Of a stretch of 33,658 bases of DNA, positions 1 to 33,390 are shown in pieces. Origin of the DNA: Phoronis ovalis (Eukaryota > Phoronida > Phoronidae); NCBI GenBank assembly GCA_028565635.1, contig JAOXYB010020737.1:1-33658 (forward strand). Direction: 5' to 3'. How positions within the stretch are numbered: position 1 is the stretch's first letter; each line of letters opens with the position of its first letter. A program made the translations under genes and the position numbers. The notes beneath the pieces are model-generated. The model saw only the letters and a list, made by a program, of their open reading frames with translations. It ran no database searches and was not told the DNA's origin.

Positions 1-354
1 ATATGCAATTCCTTTCGCTCAAATAGCCAATTTAAACAGCGTACAATGATGATTCTTTGAATCGTCGTTGTCTTGTTAGATTAGGTGTAATTGTTGTTAT
101 TCAGGGCCAGATTTGAAGCTATGCTGTGCTAAATCAGATTAATAAACGGAGTATCTAATCAAGTGCATATAAGATAATTTCATCACCAGTCTGTATGAAC
201 AGAGGTTAACCTCCAGGAGGATTTCCTATGAACAATCTTCTTAGTTCCTGTATCTGGGATAATAATATTTCGGACAGCACTGACCATGCATGTATCAAAA
301 TATTATGTTAGACATCTTGTGTCAATTACTGTTTGACATATTTGCTTCTGTTAG
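1..354 (+). other. PLCL intron (partial)
   Basis: Upstream intron ending in TGTTAG at 354. I see no exon, repeat or RNA gene in it. Confidence 0.7.
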
Positions 355-3300
355 TTGGCATGAACTACCAGAATCCTGGTATAATGATGGACCTGAATGA
401 TGCAAGATTCAAACAGAATGGTAACTGTGGTTATGTACTGAAGCCTGCTGTGATGAGAGAACAAATTACTTACTTCAACGCCCACACAAAAGACTCCATT
501 CCTGGTGTGACGCCACAAGTGCTGCATTTAAGAGTAAGTACTAGCAAAATTACCTGTAATTCATTCACGTTTGTGAGTGACTTTAAGCTCTTACAAAGTG
601 AAATATAAAGTTGTTAGTCAGTAGTTGTTAGAAATTGTGCTCAGTTTAAATTTTCCAAAAATTAAAACTTTACAGCGTACTTAAAAAAAAAGAAGAATTT
701 TAAGTGCTTCTGAACATATGATCTTCCTACAATATAGCATAGCCTTATAAGATTGCTTGATGTTCGGGTAACTACAAAGAGGAAAGACTTTTATAATGAA
801 TGTCTTGAAAGATGAACACAATCTCTATATTACTACTGGTACTTTTAGTAATATTTAGTTTTGGACAAAATTTTGCATTAACTTTTGTATTGCTATTTGT
901 TCAGATAATCAGTGGACATCAGTTTCCAAAGCCAAAAGCCTCCGGTGCCAAAGGAAATGTTACGGATCCCTATGTGATAATTGAAGTGTTTGGTATTCCA
1001 ACAGACTGTGCTGAAAGTCGGACAAGAACCATGCTTAATAATGGTAGGATAATAAAGCAGTACAGTTGAAATGTGTCAACAAAACTGAGAAAATGTAGTC
1101 TGTTGAACTTATGTATTATGCTACTTGAAGGCAGTTATCAGATTCAGTGCTTCTGAATAGTTTTATAAACTGACTTGTATGTTGATGCTTACCATGTGCG
1201 TGTGTTTCCTAGATACTTGAGTAAGGATGGTCACATGGAGATGCAAAATGTAGTAAAAAGTAGTGTTTGGGGGTTATCATTTATTTAATGACGTGACTCA
1301 ACAGTTGAGTTACAAATTTTTAAACTTGAGAACCATGTGATTTTCATTCATGACATCTATTGCTCCTAAACATAACATTAATTAATACTTCTTGTTGTAT
1401 TGTTCTAGGTTATAACCCAATATTCGATGAAAGCTTTGAATTTGATGTTACATTACCTGAGTTGGCTCTTGTACGGTTTACTGTGCTGGATGATGATTTC
1501 ATTGGAGATGAATTTATTGCTCAATACTCCATACCTCTAGAATGTATGCAAACAGGTTGGTATATTTTATCAGTGATAATTATGTCATTTTGTATTTTAA
1601 ATTATTTGCGGAATGATGTAGATAAAGACAAAATTTAGAAAATAAGTGTAAAAACCGGTTTTAATGCAACTTTTTTTTAAAAACTAAGAATCTATTCTTT
1701 TTTCTGGTAAATAATGAACTGCTTGTGGTTTGATATTCAGTTTAAGAGAAGTTGGTAATAATAAATAACCAAAAAAAGTGTTTAATGAAGTGACAAGTAT
1801 TGTATGCAACTTTGCATAATTTGAGAAGGATATATCAAAATTTGTTATCTTTAATTTGTGATTTTGCAAATGAAATCGTCATAAAAACTAAATTGACCGT
1901 AAGATGTATATATTAAATGTACAATGCTTAGTTAAAAATGAAAATAACAAAATAATACACTTCATTAAATAGTAAGGATATTTGATCAGACATTTATTTG
2001 ATATAATTAATGCTGTAATCGTAACAAAGTAAAATAATTTCAATTAGTCAAAGTATGTTTTACAATACACAACTTTTGCAATATAAATGTAGCTATACAG
2101 CACAAATTTAATTTATTACAAATTTTTATTTCGTTTTCATACAAGACACATCTAAGCATAAGCTGTACTTTGACACAATAAGTAAATATTAAGTAAAATG
2201 TATATACAATATTCAAAATAAATATTAAAATTATGTCATTTTATTACAGTATGTGGTTGACAACCCTTTACTTTTAGACATTATCATCGAGAAATTCCTT
2301 TTTAGATTATTTGCTGTAACATTTCATAAAAAATTAAGAATTTTTTAACAAAACAGTCTCTGTCTTATTATATGCTGTGGTGTTTCAAAAAAATTCTTAA
2401 TTGGCTATTTTCGATTTAAGTTTAAAAGCCATGTAGAATTTAAGAATTCCTAATAGGCTTTTCTGGTTGAAGTGTCATAAAATATGTGCTTAATGTTTTG
2501 ATTGGTTGGTTGGTACAAAAGATGGTGATTTCTAGCCGACTTTTTCTGTTCAAGGTTTGCTCAGTTGCATAAAAATGATCGAATTCTAGCAAATAATTTT
2601 AAGTTGTTTTAGTTCAATTTTCAACACCTCTCTGCTGCAGGTTTCCTGTATATTTTCTTACCACTATATGTAGGAAAGAAATTTGCTTATGAATCCATTA
2701 GTGAAAATCATTCAAAGATGTAGCTAAATGATGAAATATTAAATAAAATTTAAATATAATTGTATGCATTAGGGAACATGTACACAATAACAAACCAAAT
2801 CTATGTTTTTATAAAAAATTTAAAATTCCAAAATTAAAAGCAATCAGTTTCTTAAACTTTTAGCCCTAAGAAATAGTAGCCACTTCCGGTAGTTGGTTGT
2901 TTTTTTCTGCACAAAATTGTTTGGGAGTGTGTTTTTGGACATCAGTGTGACCTACTTGGTTTTTCTTACGCAGAGCCAGCAAGATGAGTTTCCCAATAAA
3001 TATCATGGTTTCATATGCTGTTATAATTGACATTCCAGCATAGAAACCAAGGGAACCACCGATGTCTGCTATCAACATTGTATATGGATAACTTGCAGTG
3101 AATTCAATCTCGTCTAAAGTTTGAGTATCGAAATAAACATTGAGACGCAAGAAATTTCTTCGAATTATGGCTTTATTCACTAGATCAGTGAGATTGTGAT
3201 GTTCTGCCATTTTGTATGATCGCCATTCAGGATGTGGCTCAATATATTTCCTGAAGAAAGCAAATTGTAGATCTCTAGCTGGCCAGAAGGACTGAGACAG

Positions 3301-6300
3301 GGACGACTTGTAGAAGTAAGCAACACATTCGGGTGGACAGTCGCAGTTTCGTTCCCCTTTATTCTCATAATCATCCATAGCTTGGAGTTCACATCGGATG
3401 TTATTTTCCAGGCGTTCTCCTGTACAGTTTTCATATTTCACAAACCCACAGTAAGGAATATTTGGATGCTCATGTGCAAGAAGGCGCATGCTTTTACAGC
3501 TACACTGTTTAGCAATGTATCTTTGCAAACAAACATCAATGCATGCAGTAGTTGAATAGTTGTACTGGGTTCCTTTCAGTTTTAGTCGTGCTGTACAGTT
3601 AGACTCATAAGGAGTAGCAAGACGACGTACCACCAATGGATGCAGTCCAAGAGAAGTTGAATGGCCCGGAAGAATATCTATACCTTCAGCGGTTGGATCT
3701 GGTTTTGTTTCTGGGGCATGGACTACAACATGAAGTCCTTCAGCAGATCTCGCTTTCCCGATGTCATACCGCCGTCCAAACATATCTTCAACGTCTTCGT
3801 GGCCGCTGTTGAGATATAGAATTAGTGAAAGGCCATCTTCGATGCCTGTTCCTGCATGTGAAATATCCTCATGAGTTTCCTCGTTGTGCATCTAGAAAAT
3901 GTGTAAAATTTTCTAGGCCACAATCATATTTGCCGTACTTGCAATCTATCAGCATGTCCTTCAAATCATGGCTAAACCAGGCAACTTCTGAATGATTCAT
4001 GTTTTCATAGTACATACCAGGAGTTCCCATGTAGCGCAATGCTATCATACTGTTCACGTCCTTAAAATGAACAGCCATAGTAACACAGTATTTCAAAAAA
4101 GAGTAGAATAGACTATAGAGGCCATCAAGTTTTTCAATATCGAATATTTTGATGTTGCAGAAAGTCACGCTAGGGAAAAGCTTGTGGTTGATGAAATGTG
4201 TTCTGGGGTGTTGATCATACGGGTAGCTGTTATACTTTCTCACTGCTTCTGAAACTCCATAAGCTGCCAGACTAATGGCTGTAAACACAATGAAGACCTG
4301 AAATGCACAAAATTTGAAATAATCTAACCCATTGTAGAGGAAAAGGGCTAAAGCACAAGTTAAATATTTCTTTTAAATATTAATATGATTAACAAAATAC
4401 TGACCAAAGTACTGTTGGCAATAAAACAATTTGCATGTACTAAGTTTATGATCAATTATTCTTCATGACAACTTTGTACTGTTACACAAAGCAGTACTGG
4501 TTATGTGTGGCATATTTAACTCTTATAAAAAATGTTACCATGGTAACTCGAAAAATAAGATGATTCTTTGGGTTGACTACGTGTGATACACCATGTGCTG
4601 TGGTGTCCTCACAGAAGCTAACAAATTGTTTCTTCAGTAGTATCTTTTTAGTTTCTTCACTTTCACCTCCCATCTTTGTGCCAACCACACAGCAATAAAA
4701 AATTATGTATTTCAAATGCAGCAGGTTATTTGCAATCTAATGATTTGCTGTAAATCTACTCGAATGATTCATCGCCGCTCATGGACCCATGATATATATT
4801 TTTGAGTACAGTAAAATCATACTTTTTTAACTGATTTTTGTACTCACCACAGAATTATATGTATTGATTATATCCATAGGAAATATTTTAAATATCTGAC
4901 ATTGCATGATATAGTAAAAATAAATACTGGTAATTTAATTTTTTTTTTATACCTAAAGATCACCATGGCATTTGACTGTGCTCCAGGCAGTATTCTGGTG
5001 AATTATCTTTCTGTAATTTTTATTAGACTTGTTTAAATTTGCTTACCTGTAATTAGTGTAATTTTTTTCAAATAAAATATTCAAGCAAATAGCATTTAGT
5101 TTTTGTATATTAAATTCATTGATTTTTAGTTTTTGAAATCAAATCTCAACAATAAAATAACATTAATGAAATATATAGGGTGTTTGTTGTATTCTAGGAA
5201 GTAATCTTACTATTAATTATTGATTCAGTGTTAATATATTTTTTAGTTTGCATACTTGATACATTTCAAGTCTTGTTCAGACAGTTTTGAATTTTATTTC
5301 CTGAAATTTGAGCCACAAACAAGACATTTACGTCTTTGTGTGATGCCAACATTCTGAGTTGAATTTACTTGAGAATTTACAGTAATACAATGCTATATAG
5401 GAACTGCATTATTCTTAGGCGGTTTGATCAAAGACTGCTTGATGTTATTTATATTATCTGCTTGAATTGCACAGTAGCAGCTACATATATCTGATGGTTT
5501 ATTTTTACTTGTTTGGTTTTAACGGATGAAACCAATTGAAAGTAACTTGTACCAGCCTAGGTTTTCTATATCCTAGTATTAGTGAATCAAAAAGAGTTCA
5601 TTTGAATCTTTGGTGTCGTTGCACTTGCTACAGTACTAAATATAATCAGATTGCTGTAATCTGTTGTCTAATTTTCATTCTGTCACAGTGGAATGTAAAT
5701 ATATTTCAATAATCCCTGTAAGTGTTTTTATCCAATCTTATCTATCGTTGTGTAAAATACTGTTTCAATTATAACAGGTTGTAACTTCCTAGTCACTAAT
5801 TCAGGTGGAGACTGAGGAAAGATATGAAATGTTTTTGGCCAAATTGATAGTGTCTAAATGGAAAAGTAATGTCATGAATTTATTTATTTTACAGTAGAAT
5901 AAATTCCATTCGTACAAAGTATGCCATTTTACATTGCACAAGTGTTGGTTTTGAAATTCAAAAACTGCAGTTGAAAAAGGCCCTGTTCTTTTCTTTCTGC
6001 CTTATATCACTTCAATCAGTGATAATCATTGTGAACAGTTTCTTGGCATTCCAAGTATAAGTAGACATTTCAAATACACTGTTTCTTTGCAGGTTATCGA
6101 CACATCCGTCTGCTGTCCAACCTAGGCGATCCAATCCCTAACTGTACACTGTTTGTTCACATTGCTATAACTAATAAGCGTGGTGGAGGGAAGCCACATA
6201 AAAGAGGAATGTCTGTCAAAAAAGGAAGAAGCCGAAGGACCAGCTCCAATCTCAAAATGGTTGGATTGAAGAGTGTTGATGACTCTTTCAAGGTCAGTGA

Positions 6301-8808
6301 TGGTCATCGCAACAAAACCTTAAACATGCCTACTTTGAAATTGACTTTTAATTGTATAGCCATTAGCCAATCAATGAAAATACATAGGGCAGGATGATGG
6401 AAAGGGGAGAAAGAATTTCTTTTTTCCAAGAGTTAACAATCAAAAATGGGATAAACTGGCTTGTTCCTGTGTGTTTATTTACAAAGTATGATATTCCAGC
6501 TACATATCGTCTATTCTCACAGGTTGCTTCACAGGCAGTGGTGGATGCAGTTGAGTTACGGGAAACTATACACCATGCTTTAGCTGAGTTTAAAACATCC
6601 TGTGGCTTATCACAGATATCCAATATCAAACAGTGTGTCCGTCTTCTTGCAACAAGAATGTCCAACTTGGAAGAAGATCCCAGAGTTGTACTTAATTTGC
6701 AACAACAGGTATTCTGCATCAGGCATTTTGTCCGTTTATTTCTCATTTGTTGCTTGTGTGATGCTGCGTATTCCTGTACACCATATGAAGTAGTACACTT
6801 TAGAATCCTTCTCAGGTCGCCATTTTCTATTCGTGAACTTGATAAACAGCTCTGTTGATTATCATCTCATCCCTGTTATGATCACTACTTCTTACTTCTT
6901 CCGCATCACTTTTTCTGATCACAAACACGATAGATCCTAGTGTGCACGAAGTTCCACACTCATGTCTGCTGAGATGCATGTACCTAGATATAAACTGAAA
7001 AAAAGTCAAAACGTGTGCATCACCAGAGGAGATGAAGCACGCGATTAACTAGAATAGATGTGCACCAAAAATAGGAAAAGTATAGTAGCCCAGTTTCGGT
7101 GTCAGCCAAAAAACAATTATGGCAAATGTCATATACTATAGTTTGGTAACGTAATTATTTTTAAGGGTTACTTTTGATGTGATATGCAGTATTTTTAGAC
7201 AAAGTAATACAGCACCAAATTCATTTCTGATTTTAATCAAGTATATCTACTACATTTAGTACTTTTAAAGAAATGTCACGTACAAAGGCAAACCTTGGTC
7301 CAACCAAGTTGTGATTAGTAGAACTGATTACCGCCAGATGAATTTTTATTAATCTATTTCTGTTCTTGCTTTCAGTATCCATATTTGGAAGTCAGTACTA
7401 CTGTCCCAGAAATTGTGGGCAAGGCAGTTACAACATTAAATTCAGTAAGAGTATTTTTTAAATTTAGTTATATTATCCAGGTTTTGTTTTCTAAGTAGCT
7501 TACCTACCGATTGCATTGCTTAAAGTTGTGAATTGGAATAAATATAATATTCAAAAAAATATCACTAAAATTATGAAAAAAGGACAGTAGCAGCTTATTT
7601 ATAAAAAGCTTTCTGGTGTTTCAGTGCAATAAGAACAATAAGTTAATCTTTCTTGAAATATACAAAAGCACATGCATTAATTTCAAACTGTGTTCAGTAT
7701 ATTTATGAATTTTACTGACATGTATAATTATTTAACGGTCCTGACTTCGAAAAAAGTAACTTTTACAAAAATATTTTTTTAAACCGTGAAATGTGAGAAA
7801 GTAGTGGAAGTACAGTTTGATCATTTAATGCAGATAAAGGTTTCTTATAACGAATGTCATTGGTCACTAAATGCAGATGAGATAAATGTTTGTTATCTAG
7901 AATATCATTGGTCATCGTCCCTTTGTTCCAGCTTGTTGATGCATGCCAAGATTTCATGTTAGAATATGAAGCTGTCCATGTCAAGTTATTATCATGCCAT
8001 CAAGCTGGTCTTGAAAATCATGATGATCTAGCAACAAAATGCCAACAAGCTGGGTTTAAAGGAAAGAAATTTAACAAGGCTATTGAAAATTTTGCCTGGA
8101 ATATCAGGTTACTGAAAGGACAGGCAGACTTATTAATAAAAGCTTCACAAGAATGCCAAAATTATGTGAGACAGGTGGGTAGAAATGACGTAAACAATAA
8201 GTGTCCAATCATATTAAGGAGGAAAGCCTCCATTTGGTTTTACAAGTACATTTGAGTTTCATGGCATGGTGATGTTTTCCTAGATTATTTCTCTCTAGAT
8301 AGTTGTTTCGTTGATCTTGTGTCATTATAATAAAAGTGTCTAAAGAAGACATTGCAATGCCTGATTTATTAAATGGTTATTTAGGTTTTTATTGTTTGTT
8401 TTTTAAGTGATACATTCATAGTTGAAGAAATGTATGGATATATGGTTGCCTAGTGACCAGTTGTGTCTTCCCAATATACTATATTAATCAGGAATCCTTA
8501 GAAAAATAATGAATAAAGGCGACGGGCCATATGATGAAATCTGCCCATAAATCGGGTTAAATTGTTGAAGATCAGGATGCTAATAGTAAATTAATGTAGT
8601 TATTTTGCCAAGTCATTAGGGGAGATAGTTTTATGTTTCTGCAGTATTGGATTGCAAAAATGAAAGCTAAATGGATTACTTTGATATTTTTCAGATGCAT
8701 GAATCTGTTATTAGTACTGGTCTAGTGAAAACGGGAGATAAACTAGAACAGAACAATGGCTTCCATATACCAGAGACAGCACAGACCAATGGAAATGATA
8801 GCAGCTAG
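355..8808 (+). CDS. PLCL: Inactive phospholipase C-like protein (PLCL/PRIP), 3' part
   Basis: Eight exons join in phase: 355-533, 905-1043, 1409-1555, 6093-6292, 6523-6708, 7376-7444, 7932-8174 and 8695-8808 (TAG). They give 424 residues; the PH, EF-hand, X-box and most Y-box exons lie off the left edge. Exon 1 encodes the end of the Y box ([29 protein letters not shown]). Exons 2-4 encode a C2 domain ([37 protein letters not shown]). Exons 5-8 encode a helical tail (LNKA-like [18 protein letters not shown]) that ordinary PLC-delta lacks but vertebrate PLCL1/PLCL2 have, which is why I call it PLCL. Family members bind Ins(1,4,5)P3 and phosphatases and lack lipase activity. The catalytic X box is outside the window, so inactivity is inferred from family. 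The first exon starts with the last two bases of a split codon. A DEG/ENaC gene sits antisense in intron 1556-6092. Confidence 0.93.
1556..2865 (+). other. PLCL intron 3, left part
   Basis: AT-rich non-coding sequence. It serves as the 3' flank of the nested DEG/ENaC gene; minus-strand AATAAA signals occur at 2245-2240 and near 2130-2112. It also holds the inverted repeat at 2332-2402. No other gene seen. Confidence 0.6.
2332..2402. repeat. Perfect 15-bp inverted repeat
   Basis: AATTAAGAATTTTTT at 2332-2346 is the exact reverse complement of 2388-2402, with a 41-base loop. It lies in the large PLCL intron, about 460 bp downstream of the DEG/ENaC stop. It is AT-only apart from one G/C pair per arm, so chance is possible. 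Confidence 0.8.
2866..4673 (-). CDS. DEG/ENaC amiloride-sensitive-type sodium channel, nested, frame broken once
   Basis: Exon 1 is 4673-4539 and exon 2 is 4297-2866; the intron donor is ATG|GTAACA and the acceptor TTTCAG|GTC. Visible DEG/ENaC hallmarks are the N-terminal gating motif H27-G28 ([10 protein letters not shown]), TM1 ([15 protein letters not shown]), FPSVTFCN after TM1, and a Cys-rich extracellular domain ([20 protein letters not shown]). TM2 follows with the pore segment [14 protein letters not shown], which keeps the G-x-S filter, and ends AYE. Total length of about 520 residues is normal for the family. I chose the start ATG at 4673 because the residues before it (to 4715) look non-coding; an upstream exon is possible. 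Frame 1 stops at TGA 3871-3869, while the second part is open only from 3891 in the +1 frame, so one base must be skipped or two restored. Ligand or gating stimulus cannot be read from sequence. No stops occur elsewhere. Confidence 0.85.
3869..3894 (-). other. Frame break inside the DEG/ENaC coding exon
   Basis: Frame 1 reads ...[13 protein letters not shown] then TGA (3871-3869). The next frame has TAG at 3894-3892 and then runs open from ATG 3891 to the normal end of the protein. The shift must therefore fall within about 20 bases. This is where family members carry the conserved G-N/K-C-Y-T-F-N motif, and neither frame shows it. No GT-AG intron fits. Confidence 0.85.
4674..6092 (+). other. 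PLCL intron 3, right part; presumed DEG/ENaC promoter side
   Basis: Non-coding AT-rich sequence between the nested gene's start and PLCL exon 6093-6292. It must hold the nested gene's promoter or a 5' UTR exon, but I recognise no specific element. Confidence 0.55.
7826..7914 (+). repeat. ~43-bp tandem duplication before a PLCL acceptor
   Basis: Units 7826-7866 and 7867-7914 both run from taatgcagat (taaatgcagat) to tcattggtca, with small indels in the middle. The second ends 17 bp before exon 7932-8174. Confidence 0.75.
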
Positions 8809-9779
8809 TATACTGAACAAGGCATAGTTGTATATATTTCTTTACCAAATGGGTTTTTTTAAAGCATCACTTCACAAATTCTAGTAGAAAATGGTGTATG
8901 TTACTTCCTTGTTATAGGAACTTTTTGATGTTTGAAACTCACCATGTCTGTGTTTTACTTGTTGAGGTAAAAATTTTGCAAATGCATGTTTATATTTAGT
9001 ATAAATTTTTAAATTAGATCCTTCGCTTTTAAGTTGAATTTCTTATGTAATTTTGGGTAAAATGTTTCATAGAATTTCAAAGCCTATATCGCTATGTTTC
9101 AGAAACCTAGTCAAAATATTAATTCTCAATTTCATGAAATTTACAGTGTTTACTCATGGTGAAAAATATGGAATATTATAATTGTTTCTGCTGATATTCA
9201 TGCTGATCTTGTGTTTTATTTGTTTTCTTATTTTGTTTTACAAAGCCCCTTTGAGACATTTTGGATTCATAAACAAGAAAATTTAACTATGGCTAAAATA
9301 ATTTGACTGCCACTGAGGTATATTAGGAATTTGGATAACTAGTTATTTTTGGAAGACTCAGAATATTTAACTGAAATTGTGTGACATTATACCTTAAGCA
9401 TGTTAACAGTATTTATGTAAGATTCTGTTTAATTCTTTTAGGAAGTATTTAGATATTAACTTTATTTGATACATACATTGTTCGATAAAGAATATGTTGA
9501 TCTCTGTTGAAGTTTGACTTATTGTTAATTATTGTACTTTTATGTGCTTAGGCAAACTTGTTATAATACATTGGTATTGTTGCAGAATATTTGGTAGCAA
9601 TATATCTTTATTATTATTATGGTATTTTGTTAGAGGTATTATTCACCTTTTTTGCTATAATATTTATTTTATACCAGTCCTGCATATTGGTAAATGGCAT
9701 GATTGATTTTTTGTTGGTTGATGCTGGTGGAAAGTTTGATGTGCCAAGTTGGTTTATCAATGGGCAAGTAACATGTATT

Positions 9780-9973
9780 GCAAAATGCACCTCCTGGTAA
9801 AAGCAGTAAGCAAGTTTTGAGTTGTTCCATTTTTTTTTTGCTGCTTATATGCATGCCTCACTGCATGGATTACCATATATAATTTGTGTGACTTTGTTGT
9901 TACAGTTACCTTCAAAAGTCCTTATTTTTTATCTAAAGGAGTTTGCCTAGTACATATTTATCATGCTAAACTG
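9780..9973 (+). repeat. Intergenic repeat, copy 1
   Basis: The segment from caaaatgcacctcctgg to ttatcatgctaaactgt recurs at 10410-10588. The best-kept core is the stretch beginning gcctcactgcatggattacc (copy 1 from about 9855). Copy 1 has a run of about nine T and some extra bases that copy 2 lacks. Confidence 0.85.
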
Positions 9974-10341
9974 TTTGTGTAATTTTTAGACACATTGTTG
10001 GCTATTATGCATCTACCAACTTTTCACAAATGATTTTGTATTTGTTATTCACTTTCAAATACAGTCCTTAATGAGATTATGTTGGTAGCACTCATTGTTT
10101 CTTGGTGTCCATTCCCATGTGTGGCACATTAAGCCAGAATGACGTTTTGTGAATGTCTCCAACATCTGGGCCTGTGTAGTTTTAGTTTGCATATTTTATA
10201 CTACCAACATCAGATATTAAAAAAAATGTACAGACTTGAGGAATAAATGTCCACTTATTGCAAACGTTACAAGTAATAATTCTGTGTCAAAATACATGTT
10301 TTCCAATTATTAATGAATACCTGCTGCATATTTATACATAG

Positions 10342-10372
10342 GGGTCACTGTGGCTCAGGTGGTAGGCACCTT
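10342..10372 (+). mobile_element. tRNA-like A-box fragment
   Basis: GGGGTCACTGTGGCTCAGG followed by TGGTAGGCACC resembles a tRNA 5' half with an A box (TGGCTCAGGTGGTAG). No B box follows at tRNA distance. It lies about 40 bp before repeat copy 2 (10410), so it may be the head of a SINE whose body is that repeat. Confidence 0.4.
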
Positions 10373-10409
10373 TTTATCTTAAAGTGGTCTAGCAACTGAT
10401 AAGTTTTGC

Positions 10410-10588
10410 AGAATGCACCTCCTGATATTAACTGCAAGCAGGTTTTGAGCTGTTCCATACTTCTATTACTGTTTATATGCTTGCCTCACTGCATGGATTA
10501 CCATATATAATTTGTGTGACTGTGTTGTTACAGTTATTATTATTTATCCAATAGGAGTTTGTATACATATTTATCATGCTAAACTGTG
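10410..10588 (+). repeat. Intergenic repeat, copy 2
   Basis: Same orientation as the copy at 9780-9973, about 630 bp away and diverged by substitutions and small indels. It is preceded by a tRNA-like A box, which copy 1 lacks. This suggests a transposed non-autonomous element or an old segmental duplication. Confidence 0.85.
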
Positions 10589-12092
10589 CAAAACTAGTTG
10601 AGACATGCACATTGCGCAGAATTCAAATTGTCACTGCTGCTATATTTCTGGGATAATTTTGTGTTCCTCTTTTCAATGTCTAATGATGGTAACTATAGTA
10701 ATGTACAAGTGATGTAATCTATGCTTATTTATGTTTGGTTCTGATATATAATATTGCATTGTAAATGTAAAATACTCAAATACTCCAAGATATGTATGTA
10801 TTTCAGCAGTAGCTGAACATTTGTAGCACAGTGGAAGTTCTTGTGAATTACTGGTTGCATGCAACTGAAATTCTGACCCATATTTTTGTAACTCGGCTCT
10901 GATAAACCATGAAGCACATTGTATACAAAATTCTCCATGAAAATGCTGTTGTGTATTGTTAGTATCATGCCCACCACAACTATTGTGCATTAAATTGGGT
11001 AAAAAATAACCCAACTTTTTGTAATCCCTCCGTAATTTTTGTCCGTCTCCATAGGTTTAAGAAAAAATAACTGTATATTCTGGGAAAGTGCAATTATAGA
11101 TATTATATAGTGAATAACTACACAGTCATTCTAACTATGCAGTTTACAGTTAATTGTAAAGTTCAGAGTTCAGATTAATCTACAGATTTTAATAGCACAT
11201 GAATATTTATGTCACATTATATTCAAATCATTTACGTTGAACACATTTTAAATAAATAGATGAATTATATTCAAACTGACTTTTTTCACAATATTGCATG
11301 AACACTGTCATATAATTTTGATCTTGGCATTGACTGTACTCCTCTACATTATACAAGAGGAAGTATGCACAGGTTTGGTTACAACAAGCCAGTTTTAAAA
11401 ACAGTATCACATGCACACCTGTATTGATTTTCCCACGCACACCAAAGCTATTGTAAAACTTGGATCATCGCGATATTTTTCATTGCTACATATACTTCAT
11501 GTACAGTAGGATAAAAGTTCACAATTATGAAAGCAGCAATATTCCAGATATTTCTTATTCTAATTCAGTAATTTTAAAAGGTTTTAAACAATAAACTCGC
11601 TACTGCAGTGTTGGCTTTAAGCAAGCATCTTCAAGAAGTACCATATAAACAAAATTCAGCAGCGAGACCTTGTATTTCAGTAGAAATGAGTCGACCAACC
11701 AGGTTTTTTTTTTAAAATAGAAACTTAAAAGTGTGACATAAAATTAATCAAGTTTCACAAAAACATATTGTTTCCTCCTCTAGGTTCACCGACTTATTGA
11801 CTGGGGAATCATCCATTAAATAAGGAAAAACAAAACTACAAAGAAGCTGAAATCTGTTCTAATCTTTCATGGTCTGAATAGTGATATCTGAATTTTAACT
11901 GGCTTTGTTCCAATAATGATATTCGTGTCTAGCTACTAAGCTTTAAAAAGCTTTCGACTTAATGTTTACAGTCCACAGCATCATTGGTAACAGACACAAA
12001 CTTAGAAACACCATAATGAAAATATTCTCATGATTCAAGTCTATACATGTATTTATCGTTACATATGCATTTCATACAGTCTTAACAAAACA

Positions 12093-33390
<21,298 letters not shown>

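Larger units (their letters stand above)
8809..12092. other. Convergent intergenic region, PLCL/POLE
   Basis: Both genes transcribe towards this 3.3-kb region, so it contains their 3' UTRs. A plus-strand AATAAA at 10242-10247 is a possible PLCL poly(A) signal, and others occur near 11252 and 11590. Open frames here have no family resemblance. The repeat pair at 9780 and 10410 is the only clear structure. Confidence 0.7.

Noticed and set aside
3869-3891. Two separate genes (upstream and downstream DEG/ENaC halves), or a short intron between them
   Set aside because: The halves are adjacent, complementary parts of one channel, and there is no space or GT-AG pair for an intron.
4539-4552. Alternative DEG/ENaC donor CGA|GTTACC
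   Set aside because: It is also phase-compatible, but GTAACA after ATG is the better donor and keeps three more TM1-side residues; not fully excluded.
6394-6858. 154-codon plus-strand open frame as a separate gene
   Set aside because: Only 6523-6708 matches PLCL; the rest is intron read-through either side of proper AG and GT sites.
9591-9800. Hydrophobic 69-codon plus-strand open frame
   Set aside because: Tyr/Phe/Ile-rich translation typical of AT-rich DNA; it starts in low-complexity sequence and runs into the repeat at 9780.
10673-11014. 113-codon minus-strand open frame in the intergenic region
   Set aside because: A second overlapping frame is equally open, and no motif, splice signal or family resemblance was seen.
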